A stretch of 64,000 nt of DNA from Streptococcus sp. HMSC072G04 (lineage in GTDB: Bacteria > Bacillota > Bacilli > Lactobacillales > Streptococcaceae). Shown here one piece after another: positions 25,496-34,307 of this stretch (its first letter is position 1; each line of letters starts with the position of its first letter). The stretch covers positions 293,899-357,898 of the forward strand of contig NZ_KV812016.1 in NCBI RefSeq assembly GCF_001813295.1, written 5' to 3'. Below the pieces are notes generated by a model. The model worked only from the letters and a program-made list of their open reading frames with translations, ran no database searches and had not been told where the DNA came from. The translations under genes were made by a program, and so were the position numbers.

Positions 25496-26017
25496 ATAGC
25501 AAAGCAAGACTTATTCATCAATGATGAAATTCGTGTACGTGAAGTTCGCTTAATCGGTCTTGAAGGTGAGCAATTGGGTATCAAACCACTTAGCGAAGCG
25601 CAAGCACTTGCGGACGACGCTAATGTTGACTTGGTTCTCATTCAACCTCAAGCTAAACCTCCTGTTGCGAAAATTATGGACTACGGTAAGTTCAAATTTG
25701 AGTATCAGAAGAAGCAAAAAGAACAACGCAAAAAACAAAGCGTTGTGACCGTGAAAGAAGTTCGTTTGAGCCCAGTGATTGACAAGGGTGATTTCGATAC
25801 GAAACTTCGCAATGCTCGCAAATTCCTTGAAAAAGGAAATAAAGTGAAGGTATCCATTCGCTTTAAGGGTCGGATGATTACCCACAAAGAGATTGGTGCT
25901 AAAGTTTTAGCCGACTTCGCTGAAGCGACACAAGATGTGGCGATCATCGAACAACGTGCTAAGATGGATGGACGTCAAATGTTCATGCAATTGGCGCCAG
26001 CAACTGACAAGAAATAA
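25496..26017 (+). CDS. infC: Translation initiation factor IF-3, probably starting at AUA
   Basis: IF-3 binds the 30S subunit, blocks 50S joining and checks the start codon and initiator tRNA. The protein has the N-terminal domain ([14 protein letters not shown]), lysine-rich linker and C-terminal domain ([22 protein letters not shown]). No ATG, GTG or TTG is well placed. An almost perfect ribosome site, AAAGAGGTGA (25481-25490), sits eight bases (from GAGG) before an in-frame ATA at 25496. A start there gives 173 residues, the length of B. subtilis IF-3, which starts at AUU at the same place. A GTG at 25487 lies inside the ribosome site itself. Rare start codons in infC are a known device for IF-3 autoregulation. 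Confidence 0.93.
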   Translation: MAKQDLFINDEIRVREVRLIGLEGEQLGIKPLSEAQALADDANVDLVLIQPQAKPPVAKIMDYGKFKFEYQKKQKEQRKKQSVVTVKEVRLSPVIDKGDFDTKLRNARKFLEKGNKVKVSIRFKGRMITHKEIGAKVLADFAEATQDVAIIEQRAKMDGRQMFMQLAPATDKK

Positions 26018-26050
26018 TCTGTCAGAAAGTTAAAAAAAGGAGAAAATATC

Positions 26051-26251
26051 ATGCCAAAACAAAAAACACACCGCGCATCAGCTAAACGTTTCAAACGTAC
26101 AGGTTCTGGTGGACTTAAACGTTTCCGTGCTTACACTTCTCACCGTTTCCACGGAAAAACTAAGAAACAACGTCGTCATCTTCGTAAAGCATCTATGGTG
26201 CATGCAGGAGATTTCAAACGTATCAAAGCAATGCTTACTCGCTTGAAATAA
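26051..26251 (+). CDS. rpmI: 50S ribosomal protein L35
   Basis: The 66-residue, very basic protein begins [17 protein letters not shown], the signature of L35. It lies 33 bases after infC with an AAAGGAG ribosome site and is the second gene of the infC-rpmI-rplT operon. Confidence 0.98.
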   Translation: MPKQKTHRASAKRFKRTGSGGLKRFRAYTSHRFHGKTKKQRRHLRKASMVHAGDFKRIKAMLTRLK

Positions 26252-26300
26252 TCGCGTATTCGTAAGTAAAGAATTCTAGGAAATATTGGAGGAAATATAA

Positions 26301-26660
26301 ATGGCACGTGTTAAAGGTGGCGTTGTATCACGCAAACGTCGTAAACGTATTCTTAAATTAGCTAAAGGTTACTATGGAGCTAAACATATCTTGTTCCGTA
26401 CTGCAAAAGAACAAGTAATGAACTCTTACTACTATGCATACCGTGACCGTCGTCAAAAGAAACGTGACTTCCGTAAATTGTGGATCACACGTATCAATGC
26501 GGCAGCTCGTTTGAACGGACTTTCATACTCACAATTGATGCATGGTTTGAAATTGGCTGAGATCGAAGTTAACCGTAAAATGCTTGCTGACTTGGCTGTT
26601 AACGATGCAGCAGCTTTCACAGCTCTTGCAGATGCAGCTAAAGCAAAACTTGGTAAATAA
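26301..26660 (+). CDS. rplT: 50S ribosomal protein L20
   Basis: The basic 119-residue protein begins [18 protein letters not shown] and matches L20 in length and sequence. L20 is an early 50S assembly protein and in Firmicutes also the repressor of this operon. It is last in the operon and is followed by a strong terminator. Confidence 0.98.
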
Positions 26661-26665
26661 TTTTT

Positions 26666-26698
26666 ATAAGACTGGGAAGATTTTCTCAGTCTTTTTTT
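26666..26698 (+). terminator. Terminator of the infC operon
   Basis: AAGACTGGGAA pairs with TTCTCAGTCTT (one G-T) around a four-base loop, followed by TTTTTTT. Confidence 0.88.
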
Positions 26699-26711
26699 CT
26701 TGCTGATTTCA

Positions 26712-26720
26712 TGCTATAAT
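26712..26720 (+). promoter_or_regulatory. Extended -10 promoter of comEB
   Basis: TGcTATAAT lies about 45 bases before the likely GTG start. Confidence 0.6.
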
Positions 26721-26764
26721 GAAATCAATTATAGGAGAAATCATATTAGATGGAGGACCTAAAG

Positions 26765-27232
26765 GTGACACACAATCGACTAGCATGGGATGAGTATTTT
26801 GCAGCACAGGCCTTACTAATTTCAAATCGGGCAACTTGTAATCGCGCTAAGGTTGGGGCTGTACTGGTTAAGGATAATAAGGTCATTGCAACGGGTTATA
26901 ATGGGTCCGTTTCTGGGACAGATCATTGTCTAGAGGATGGCTGTCTAATGGTCGAGGGGCATTGTGTCCGGACGATTCATGCAGAAGTCAATGCTATTTT
27001 GCAAGGTGCTGAACGTGGAATTCCAAAAGGGTTTACAGCTTATGTGACGCATTTTCCTTGTCTCAATTGTACCAAGCAGTTACTCCAAGTTGGTTGCAAG
27101 CGGGTGGTATACATTCATCAGTATCGAATTGATGAATATGCCGAGTATCTCTACCGTGAAAAAGAAGTAGAACTGATGCATTTACCGATTGAAGAGGTGA
27201 AACAGGCAATTGCAGAGACAGAACTGGTCTAG
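26765..27232 (+). CDS. comEB: Deoxycytidylate deaminase (ComEB family)
   Basis: I prefer the GTG at 26765, eight bases after GGAGG, over the ATG at 26750, whose only ribosome site is 13 bases away; it gives MTHNRLAWDEYF, like the pneumococcal protein. The 155-residue enzyme has the zinc and catalytic HAE (72-74) and PCLNC (98-102) motifs. It converts dCMP to dUMP, supplying thymidylate synthesis. The ComEB name comes from its operon with competence genes in B. subtilis, but here it stands alone with its own promoter. Confidence 0.9.
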   Translation: MTHNRLAWDEYFAAQALLISNRATCNRAKVGAVLVKDNKVIATGYNGSVSGTDHCLEDGCLMVEGHCVRTIHAEVNAILQGAERGIPKGFTAYVTHFPCLNCTKQLLQVGCKRVVYIHQYRIDEYAEYLYREKEVELMHLPIEEVKQAIAETELV

Positions 27233-27433
27233 TTTGTACTTTTTTTGAAGTGAAGACTGATGGATACTGTAATGAGGGGATAGGTATATTTTCAATTCTT
27301 CTGGGTAAGTAGAAGAGAAAGGACAGCCTTAATCTTCTTGAATTTAGTTATCGAATTGGAAGGAATTTGTACTACAACCTGTTTTCCTATTCATATTTTT
27401 ATTGCTAGTAAAGAAATATGTCTGCTACTTTCA
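27233..27433. other. Intergenic stretch with no recognisable gene
   Basis: Between comEB and the terminator at 27434 no supported reading frame or known motif was found. A small hairpin TTCTTCT..AGTAGAAG lies near 27296-27316. It may be a decayed gene or an untranslated region. Confidence 0.4.
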
Positions 27434-27472
27434 GGAGTGATATAGATTGAAACTATATCAACTCCTTTTTTA
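27434..27472 (+). terminator. Strong terminator upstream of metK
   Basis: GGAGT-GATATAG pairs with CTATATC-AACTCC with a single bulge, followed by six T. It isolates metK from comEB. Confidence 0.85.
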
Positions 27473-27498
27473 AAACATAGTCTATTATAGTTGAAATG

Positions 27499-27507
27499 TG
27501 TTATAAT
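27499..27507 (+). promoter_or_regulatory. metK promoter, extended -10
   Basis: TGtTATAAT lies so that transcription would begin near 27514, exactly at the 5' edge of the riboswitch. No clear -35 was found. Confidence 0.65.
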
Positions 27508-27513
27508 GAAGTG

Positions 27514-27592
27514 TTATATGGTCCCGATAAGGTGATAGTCTTTCTATCAGTGCTTTGTAACTCTATAACGAATATTTATTTTAAGGGGGGAC
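27514..27592 (+). promoter_or_regulatory. SMK box (SAM-III) riboswitch controlling metK
   Basis: The conserved elements are in order: GGTCCCGATAAGGT, a GATAG..CTATC hairpin, GCTTTGTAACT, and the ribosome site GGGGGGA before the ATG. In lactic acid bacteria this aptamer binds S-adenosylmethionine and folds the ribosome site away, blocking translation of metK when SAM is plentiful. The match is by eye to the published consensus. Confidence 0.9.
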
Positions 27593-27598
27593 ATTTTT

Positions 27599-28789
27599 AT
27601 GTCAGAACGTAAACTTTTCACGTCTGAATCAGTATCTGAGGGGCATCCAGATAAGATTGCAGACCAAATTTCAGATGCTATTTTAGATGCTATTTTAGAG
27701 CAAGATCCAGAAGCACACGTTGCTGCTGAAACAGCTGTTTATACTGGTTCAGTGCATGTTTTCGGTGAGATTTCAACGACTGCTTATGTGGATATTAACC
27801 GTGTGGTTCGTGATACGATTGCAGAGATTGGTTATACCAATACGGAATACGGATTCTCAGCTGAGACGGTAGGAGTACACCCATCTTTGGTGGAACAATC
27901 TCCTGATATTGCCCAAGGGGTTAATGAAGCCTTGGAAGTTCGTGGAAATGCGGATCAAGACCCACTCGATTTGATCGGAGCAGGAGACCAAGGTCTTATG
28001 TTTGGTTTCGCAGTGGATGAAACTGAAGAACTCATGCCATTGCCAATCTCACTCAGTCACAAGTTGGTTCGTCGTTTGGCTGAACTTCGTAAGTCTGGTG
28101 AAATTAGCTATCTTCGTCCAGATGCAAAATCACAAGTCACTGTTGAGTATGATGAAAACGACCGCCCTGTGCGCGTGGATACAGTTGTTATTTCAACTCA
28201 ACATGATCCAGATGTCAGCAATGAACAAATCCACGAAGATGTGATTAACAAGGTCATCAAAGAAGTGATTCCAGCTTCTTATCTAGATGCTGAGACCAAA
28301 TTCTTCATCAACCCAACAGGACGCTTTGTTATCGGTGGACCTCAAGGGGACTCAGGTTTGACTGGTCGTAAGATCATCGTGGATACTTATGGTGGTTACT
28401 CACGTCACGGTGGTGGTGCCTTCTCTGGTAAGGATGCGACTAAGGTAGACCGTTCGGCTTCTTATGCAGCTCGTTACATTGCCAAAAACATCGTAGCGGC
28501 AGGTCTTGCTAAGAAAGCAGAAGTGCAATTAGCTTATGCGATTGGGGTAGCTCAACCTGTTTCTGTTCGTATTGATACCTTCGGTACTGGAACAGTCGCT
28601 GAAAGCAAATTAGAAGCTGCAGCGCGTCAAATCTTTGACCTTCGTCCTGCAGGGATTATTCAAATGTTGGATTTGAAACGTCCAATCTACCGTCAAACAG
28701 CGGCTTATGGCCATATGGGACGGACGGATATCGACCTTCCATGGGAACGTTTGGATAAGGTAGAAGCCTTGAAAGAAGCTGTAAAATAA
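27599..28789 (+). CDS. metK: S-adenosylmethionine synthetase
   Basis: The 396-residue enzyme has the family motifs [12 protein letters not shown] near the N terminus, [10 protein letters not shown] in the middle and GGGAFSGKD. It makes SAM from ATP and methionine, supplying all the methyltransferases in this window. The start ATG follows GGGGGGA by seven bases, the ribosome site that the SMK box controls. A terminator follows, so it is transcribed alone. Confidence 0.98.
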   Translation: MSERKLFTSESVSEGHPDKIADQISDAILDAILEQDPEAHVAAETAVYTGSVHVFGEISTTAYVDINRVVRDTIAEIGYTNTEYGFSAETVGVHPSLVEQSPDIAQGVNEALEVRGNADQDPLDLIGAGDQGLMFGFAVDETEELMPLPISLSHKLVRRLAELRKSGEISYLRPDAKSQVTVEYDENDRPVRVDTVVISTQHDPDVSNEQIHEDVINKVIKEVIPASYLDAETKFFINPTGRFVIGGPQGDSGLTGRKIIVDTYGGYSRHGGGAFSGKDATKVDRSASYAARYIAKNIVAAGLAKKAEVQLAYAIGVAQPVSVRIDTFGTGTVAESKLEAAARQIFDLRPAGIIQMLDLKRPIYRQTAAYGHMGRTDIDLPWERLDKVEALKEAVK

Positions 28790-28805
28790 TTAGTTGAAAT
28801 GGAAA

Positions 28806-28837
28806 AGTTAGGGTCAAGATGATCCTAGCTTTTTTTC
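28806..28837 (+). terminator. Terminator after metK
   Basis: AGTTAGGGTC pairs with GATCCTAGCT (two G-T) around AAGAT, followed by TTTTTT. Confidence 0.8.
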
Positions 28838-28877
28838 GTTTTGAAAATTCCTACAGATGGAAAAATAGGTCGATCTG

Positions 28878-28886
28878 TGGTATAAT
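28878..28886 (+). promoter_or_regulatory. Extended -10 promoter of the murA-GNAT-spxR-map cluster
   Basis: TGgTATAAT lies 94 bases before the murA ATG, giving a leader of about 85 bases with no recognised structure. Confidence 0.6.
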
Positions 28887-28979
28887 AGTTAGAGTATTTT
28901 AAATACATTGTCCCTTTTATTTCCGTTGAAAAAACGATAGTAAAAGGAAAAAGACTTGAAAGAGCTAATAATTATTAAG

Positions 28980-30239
28980 ATGAAAAAAATTGTAATAAAT
29001 GGAGGTCGCCCTCTAAAAGGAGAGGTGACCATTAGTGGTGCAAAAAATAGTGTAGTGGCCCTGATTCCTGCAACCATTCTGGCGGACGATATCGTGACCC
29101 TCGATGGGGTACCGGATATCTCAGATGTTGCAAGTCTGATTGAAATCATGACCATCATGGGCGCTAAGATCGAACGCAAAGAAGACAGTTTGATCATTGA
29201 TCCACGTGGGGTGAAGGATATGCCCATGCCATTTGGGAAAATCAATAGCTTACGAGCTTCCTATTATTTCTATGGCAGTTTGTTAGGGCGCTATGGTCAG
29301 GCAACTGTTGGACTCCCTGGAGGATGCGATCTCGGCCCACGTCCAATTGATTTGCATTTGAAGGCCTTTGAAGCGATGGGAGCCGCTATGACTATGGATG
29401 GCTCTAGTATGAAACTTGCGACAGATGGCAAGCCTCTTCAAGGAGCTAACATCTATATGGATACTGTTAGTGTCGGTGCAACGATTAATACGATTTTGGC
29501 AGCGGTCAAAGCTAAAGGTCGGACAGTGATCGAAAATGCTGCGCGGGAACCTGAAATTATCGATGTGGTGACCTTGCTCAACAACATGGGAGCTCATATT
29601 CGTGGAGCAGGGACAGATATTATTATCATTGATGGTGTTCCGCATTTGCATGGGACTAGACATCAAGTAATTCCGGATCGCATCGAAGCAGGAACCTATA
29701 TTGCTCTTGCAGCTGCTATTGGGGAAGGTATCCAGATCAATAATGTCCTGTACGAGCATTTAGAGAGCTATATTGCCAAATTAGAGGAAATGGGTGTGCG
29801 CATGACCATTTCTGAAGATAGCATCTTTGTAGAAAAGCAGACGGACTTGAAGGCCATCCAGATCAAAACGTCTCCTTATCCTGGTTTTGCGACTGATTTG
29901 CAACAACCGATCACACCTTTGCTCTTAACGGCTGCAGGACGTGGGCGAATCGTTGATACGATTTATGAAAAACGGGTTAACCATGTGCCAGAATTGGCTA
30001 AAATGGGGGCTACTATCTTGACTTTGAACGACCACATTATCTATGAAGGGCCAAATCAATTGACGGGATCAAGTGTGAAAGCGACAGATCTTCGAGCTGG
30101 TGCGGCTTTAGTGATCGCAGGTCTCATGGCTTCTGGAACAACAGAAATTACAAATGTGGAATACATCCTTCGCGGGTATTCAGATATTATTCATAAATTG
30201 ACCCAACTTGGAGCAGATATCCAGTTGATCGAAGAGTAG
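28980..30239 (+). CDS. murA: UDP-N-acetylglucosamine 1-carboxyvinyltransferase
   Basis: The ATG at 28980 gives 419 residues, as in the pneumococcal enzyme; a TTG 24 bases upstream is in frame but unlikely. K22-N23 of SGAKNS and the catalytic Cys at 116 in GLPGGCDLG are present. MurA adds enolpyruvate from PEP to UDP-GlcNAc, the first committed step of peptidoglycan synthesis and the fosfomycin target. Streptococci carry two paralogues; sequence resembles the MurA1/MurZ-type copy, but the second is not in this window. The ribosome site is weak, and three further genes follow on the same strand. Confidence 0.95.
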   Translation: MKKIVINGGRPLKGEVTISGAKNSVVALIPATILADDIVTLDGVPDISDVASLIEIMTIMGAKIERKEDSLIIDPRGVKDMPMPFGKINSLRASYYFYGSLLGRYGQATVGLPGGCDLGPRPIDLHLKAFEAMGAAMTMDGSSMKLATDGKPLQGANIYMDTVSVGATINTILAAVKAKGRTVIENAAREPEIIDVVTLLNNMGAHIRGAGTDIIIIDGVPHLHGTRHQVIPDRIEAGTYIALAAAIGEGIQINNVLYEHLESYIAKLEEMGVRMTISEDSIFVEKQTDLKAIQIKTSPYPGFATDLQQPITPLLLTAAGRGRIVDTIYEKRVNHVPELAKMGATILTLNDHIIYEGPNQLTGSSVKATDLRAGAALVIAGLMASGTTEITNVEYILRGYSDIIHKLTQLGADIQLIEE

Positions 30240-30295
30240 TGATTGAATCTGAGATCTGGTAGTGGTGCCTGGATACATGAACATTGGAGTTTGAA

Positions 30296-30847
30296 ATGAA
30301 TATTTGGACGCACTTAGCTGCCTATTCACTGATTGAAACACAAAGGTTGTACTTACGACCTTTTCTCTTTGAGGATGCGGAAGATTTTTATAAGATTGCT
30401 TCGAATCCTGATAACCTACAATTTATCTTTCCTGCACAAGCTGATCTTGCTGAAACTCAATATGTACTAGCCAACTATTTCATGAAAAATCCTTTGGGGG
30501 TTTGGGCGATCTGTGATAAGGAAACCAATCGGATGATCGGCTCCATCAAGTTTGAAAAGTTGGATGAAATCAAGAGTGAGGCTGAATTAGGTTACTTTTT
30601 ACGTAAAGATTTTTGGGGAAAGGGCCTGATGACAGAAGCAGTCAAAGAACTGGTCAATTTATCGTTTGAGAAATTTCAACTAAAGGAACTTAAGATTGTC
30701 ACCCATGTTGAAAATATAGGGAGTCAAAAGGTCGCTTTAAAGGCTGGATTTCGTCTCTTTCGTCAATTCAAAGGGAGTGACCGCTATACGCGTAAAATGC
30801 GCGATTATTATGATTTCCGCCTAGGTAGAGGGGACTTCTATGAGTAA
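30296..30847 (+). CDS. GNAT family N-acetyltransferase (RimJ/RimL-like)
   Basis: I use the ATG at 30296, six bases after GGAG, rather than an in-frame TTG at 30284. The 183-residue protein has the ETQRLYLRPF start and the acetyl-CoA loop (FWGKGLMTEAVKELV) of the RimJ/RimL group, which acetylates the N terminus of ribosomal or other proteins or small amines. The target is unknown. It overlaps spxR by eight bases. Confidence 0.85.
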   Translation: MNIWTHLAAYSLIETQRLYLRPFLFEDAEDFYKIASNPDNLQFIFPAQADLAETQYVLANYFMKNPLGVWAICDKETNRMIGSIKFEKLDEIKSEAELGYFLRKDFWGKGLMTEAVKELVNLSFEKFQLKELKIVTHVENIGSQKVALKAGFRLFRQFKGSDRYTRKMRDYYDFRLGRGDFYE

Positions 30848-32117
30848 ACACCAAGAGATTTTAGACTATCTCGAAAAATTACCAATTGGGAAACGGGTCA
30901 GTGTCCGCAGTATCTCCAATTTTCTGAATGTTAGTGATGGGACGGCCTATCGTGCCATTAAAGAAGCTGAAAATCAAGGATTTGTCGAAACGCGTCCTAG
31001 AAGTGGGACCATTCGTGTCAAATCGCAAAAGGCAGTACTAGAGCACTTGACTTATCGGGAAATTTTAGAAATCACTGGATCTGAAATATTAGCAGGTGAG
31101 GAAGGTCTCGAAAAAGAATTTAATAAATTTTATATCGGTGCTATGACGGAGAAGCACGTCCTAGACTATGTGTCTGAAGGAGGCCTTTTGATCGTGGGAG
31201 ACCGCACTAGCATCCAACGATTGGCTCTTAAGCATGACAATGCGGTCTTAGTGACAGGTGGCTTTGAGGTCAGTGAGGATGTGATTGATCTGGCTAATCA
31301 GGTAAAAATCCCAGTCATACGAACTTCACACGATACCTATACCGTCGCTACCATGATCAATAAGGCTTTGTCTAACATGCAGATCAAGACGGATATCTTG
31401 ACAGTAGAACAGGTCTATCGGCCCTTCCATGAATATGGTTATCTTTCAGAGACTGATACGGTAAGAGACTATCTGGATTTGGTTCGAAAAAATCGCTTTA
31501 GTCGCTTTCCAGTTGTCAATCAGCACCAGATGGTGGTGGGCGTCGTGACCATGAGAGATGCTGGAGATAAGGCGCCTCAGACGACCCTTGATAAGGTGAT
31601 GTCACGGACGATCTTTACCACTAAATTGTCTACTAGCATTGCGACGATTAGCCAACGGATGATTGCTGAAGATTATGAGATGATTCCTGTTATTCGCAAT
31701 AATCAGACCTTGCTGGGTGTTATTACACGTCGAGATGTGATGGATCGGATCAGCAAGGTACAGTTTTCAAGCTTACCAACTTTTAGTGAGCAAATCGGAC
31801 AAAAGATTCAGACAGAGAACGACCATTACCAATTCACAGTGGAGCCAAGTATGCTGGAGAAAAGCGGTGTTTTGGCCAATGGGGTCATGATCGAAGTGCT
31901 GATGAAGGTTATTCGCAAAATGATGCAACACAGTGGGCGTAGCTTGATTGTCGAACAGTTGATCATCAATTTTTTACAGGCTGTACAGGTGGATGATGTG
32001 ATCCGCATTGAACCCCAACTTGTTCGGCGAACTAGACGTTCGGCCTTGGTTGATTTTAGCTTGTATTTAGATCTGCAGCTAGTCGCGAAAGCAACCATTA
32101 CGATTAAGATTAATTAA
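30840..32117 (+). CDS. spxR: SpxR-type regulator (HTH, DRTGG, CBS pair, hot-dog domain)
   Basis: The 425-residue protein has an N-terminal winged helix (about 1-65), a DRTGG-like domain (about 70-185), two CBS repeats (about 195-310) and a C-terminal hot-dog fold (about 320-425). This rare combination is that of pneumococcal SpxR, which controls spxB (pyruvate oxidase), and of B. subtilis YtoI. CBS pairs usually sense adenine nucleotides and hot-dog domains acyl-CoA, so it may read carbon and acetyl status; this is inference. It overlaps the GNAT gene, so both are likely co-regulated. Confidence 0.88.
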   Translation: MSKHQEILDYLEKLPIGKRVSVRSISNFLNVSDGTAYRAIKEAENQGFVETRPRSGTIRVKSQKAVLEHLTYREILEITGSEILAGEEGLEKEFNKFYIGAMTEKHVLDYVSEGGLLIVGDRTSIQRLALKHDNAVLVTGGFEVSEDVIDLANQVKIPVIRTSHDTYTVATMINKALSNMQIKTDILTVEQVYRPFHEYGYLSETDTVRDYLDLVRKNRFSRFPVVNQHQMVVGVVTMRDAGDKAPQTTLDKVMSRTIFTTKLSTSIATISQRMIAEDYEMIPVIRNNQTLLGVITRRDVMDRISKVQFSSLPTFSEQIGQKIQTENDHYQFTVEPSMLEKSGVLANGVMIEVLMKVIRKMMQHSGRSLIVEQLIINFLQAVQVDDVIRIEPQLVRRTRRSALVDFSLYLDLQLVAKATITIKIN

Positions 32118-32138
32118 ACAAAAAGAAATGAGGAGACA

Positions 32139-32999
32139 ATGATTACATTAAAATCACAACGTGAAATTGAAGCCATGGATCGTGCGGGAGATTTCCTTGC
32201 CAGCATCCATATTGGATTGCGTGACTTGATCAAGCCAGGGCTTGACCTTTGGGAAGTAGAAGAATATGTCCGTCGTCGCTGTAAAGAAGCCAATGTCTTG
32301 CCGCTTCAGATCGGTGTAGAAGGCAGTCTCATGGATTATCCTTATGCGACTTGCTGTGGTTTGAATGACGAAGTAGCCCATGCTTTTCCACGTCATGTCA
32401 TTCTCAAAGATGGTGATCTCCTCAAGGTAGACATGGTCTTGTCAGAACCGCTTGATAAATCTGTTTTGGATGTATCGAAATTAGATTTTGATAATGTAGC
32501 CCAAGTGAAGAAATACACTGAGTCTTATAGTGGTGGCTTGGCGGACTCTTGCTGGGCTTATGCGGTGGGAAATGTTTCGCAAGAAGTCAAAGATTTGATG
32601 GACGTGACCAAAGAATGTCTCTATAAGGGAATTGAAAAAGCGGTCGTAGGTAATCGCTTGGGAGATATTGGCGCAGCGATTCAAGAGTATGCGGAAAGCA
32701 AGGGCTATGGCGTTGTGCGTGACTTGGTCGGACACGGTGTCGGGCCTACCATGCATGAAGAACCAATGGTCCCACATTATGGTCGTGCTGGACGCGGTCT
32801 TCGCTTACGTGAAGGGATGGTCTTGACTATTGAGCCAATGATCAATACCGGTACTTGGGAGATTGATACAGATATGGAAACTGGTTGGGCCCATAAGACC
32901 CTCGACGGTGGACTTTCTTGTCAATACGAGCATCAATTTGTGATTACAAAAGATGGTCCAGTGATCTTGACTAGTCAAGGTGAAGAAGGAACATACTAA
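32139..32999 (+). CDS. map: Methionine aminopeptidase, type Ia with streptococcal insert
   Basis: The 286-residue enzyme has the metal ligands of the pita-bread fold: two Asp (in KVDMVL and ADSCWAY), His (GHGVGPTMHEEP) and two Glu (TIEPM, YEHQF). Between the two Asp ligands is an insert of about 27 residues that is a known trait of streptococcal MetAP. It removes the initiator methionine from nascent proteins. It lies 21 bases after spxR. Confidence 0.95.
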   Translation: MITLKSQREIEAMDRAGDFLASIHIGLRDLIKPGLDLWEVEEYVRRRCKEANVLPLQIGVEGSLMDYPYATCCGLNDEVAHAFPRHVILKDGDLLKVDMVLSEPLDKSVLDVSKLDFDNVAQVKKYTESYSGGLADSCWAYAVGNVSQEVKDLMDVTKECLYKGIEKAVVGNRLGDIGAAIQEYAESKGYGVVRDLVGHGVGPTMHEEPMVPHYGRAGRGLRLREGMVLTIEPMINTGTWEIDTDMETGWAHKTLDGGLSCQYEHQFVITKDGPVILTSQGEEGTY

Positions 33000-33082
33000 A
33001 AAATAGAGAGGAAAGAATGGAGCTGAAGGCTAGTGTCTGGTTTCGCTCTTTGCTCTTTTTTAGTAAAATGGGGAGGTGACGA

Positions 33083-34054
33083 ATGAAAAAGGTCCTACAA
33101 AAAGTACTGGAACAGCCATTTATAAAGGGCTTCGTGCGGTTTTATCAAAGTGCAGAGTCTGATATCACCAGCATTGCGGTGGCTTATTATTTGCTGATCT
33201 CCATTTTCCCTTTGATGCTGATTGCAGCCAATATTTTACCCTACTTTCATATTCGTCCCACTCAGATTCTATTAAGCTTACAAAAAATTTTGCCAGCCTC
33301 CTTATATCGAATAGTGGCACAGATGATTTCGAGTGTCTTGACCAAACCTTCGACAGGCTTACTGAGTTTCTCGATTATTTCTGCTTTGTGGATCTTCTCT
33401 CAGAGCATTGCCTACCTCCAAAAAGCCTATAACAAGAGTTATGGGGTGGAAAAAGAGCGTGGTATTATCTGGGGGCGACTCTTTAGCTTCCTGATCAGTT
33501 TTGCCTTGCAGGGCTTGTTTGGACTCTCGCTCATCCTTTCCATGTTTGGGAAAATGATCGTTCGCTATCTCTATCGGACCTTTTCATTTGATCGGACGAT
33601 TTATGTGCGCTTACTGAATTTGACAGAGCCGACCATCTATCTCTTGCTTTTTGTTAGTCTGGTCTTGCTCTATTACACCCTTCCAAATGTCAAAATTCCG
33701 AAATTTAGATATGTATTGCCAGGGGCGACCTTTGTTGTTGCTGTCCTGTATGCGATCTTGAATATCTTTTGGAAATATGTGGATCGTTATGTGAGTCATT
33801 TCTTAGATGCTCGTTTCTTCGGTTCGGTCGTCCTAGCGGTCATCATGTTCTGGTTTATCTTGGTGGCAAAAATCATGATTATTGGTTGTATTTTAAACGC
33901 CAGTATCCAATTTGCTAGAGAAGCAAAGTTCCAAACGCGCAGTGGAGAAATTGTCTCTAAGTTAAAATCAGAAGAAGTGGACTTTCGGCATAGAGAAGTT
34001 TCACAAAAATTAAAGCGTCGGTTACGCTTGATAAAAAAAGAAAAAACGGAATAA
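33083..34054 (+). CDS. YihY/virulence factor BrkB family membrane protein
   Basis: The protein of 323 residues has six hydrophobic segments in the YihY/BrkB pattern, with the SDITSIAVAYYLLISIFPLML stretch near the N terminus and a basic C-terminal tail. Family members were once called RNase BN in error; the function is unknown. The start follows GGGGAGGTGA, one of the strongest ribosome sites in the window. It is the last gene before the structured repeat. Confidence 0.88.
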   Translation: MKKVLQKVLEQPFIKGFVRFYQSAESDITSIAVAYYLLISIFPLMLIAANILPYFHIRPTQILLSLQKILPASLYRIVAQMISSVLTKPSTGLLSFSIISALWIFSQSIAYLQKAYNKSYGVEKERGIIWGRLFSFLISFALQGLFGLSLILSMFGKMIVRYLYRTFSFDRTIYVRLLNLTEPTIYLLLFVSLVLLYYTLPNVKIPKFRYVLPGATFVVAVLYAILNIFWKYVDRYVSHFLDARFFGSVVLAVIMFWFILVAKIMIIGCILNASIQFAREAKFQTRSGEIVSKLKSEEVDFRHREVSQKLKRRLRLIKKEKTE

Positions 34055-34056
34055 GG

Positions 34057-34238
34057 GAGAGTGGGACAGAAATCGGTAATTCGTTAGAATTCGATTTCGT
34101 CGTCCCACCTCCGCACAGTTGAGTAGGGCTGTAAAAGCTGATGAAATCAGCGTAGTAGAGCCCACTCAACCACTGCGTCTTGCTCGACAATCCAAAAATA
34201 ATTGAGAGGCTAGGACTTTTGTCCCAGCCTCTTTTTTT
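34057..34238 (+). repeat. Structured streptococcal intergenic repeat ending in a terminator
   Basis: The element has three nested or serial stems. First, GTGGGAC (34061-34067) with GTCCCAC (34102-34108) around a further inner stem. Second, a long stem CAGTTGAGT-GGGCT (34116-34130) with AGCCC-CTCAAC, capped by GCTGAT-gaa-ATCAGC. Third, AGAGGCTaGGAC-tttt-GTCCcAGCCTCT followed by seven T, a terminator. The first arm could instead pair with the last GTCCCA. Similar 'gtgggacagaaatcg' elements occur in many places in viridans streptococci (from memory). It has no coding capacity. Confidence 0.7.
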
Positions 34239-34252
34239 CTTATCTATTTTTA

Positions 34253-34281
34253 TTGCATTTGCAACAAAAATGTGTTATGCT
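34253..34281 (+). promoter_or_regulatory. marR promoter with an operator-like inverted repeat over the -35
   Basis: TTGCAT (34253-34258), 17 bases, then TGtTATGCT gives a promoter with extended -10. The -35 forms part of the inverted repeat TTGCA-tt-TGCAA (34253-34264), a likely binding site for the MarR protein encoded just downstream. Confidence 0.6.
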
Positions 34282-34307
34282 ATTGTCAATAGGAAAGGAG
34301 GAGTGAG

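Noticed and set aside
33000..33060. Terminator between map and the YihY gene
   Set aside because: GAGC..GCTC can pair over a long loop, but the stem is too weak to claim.
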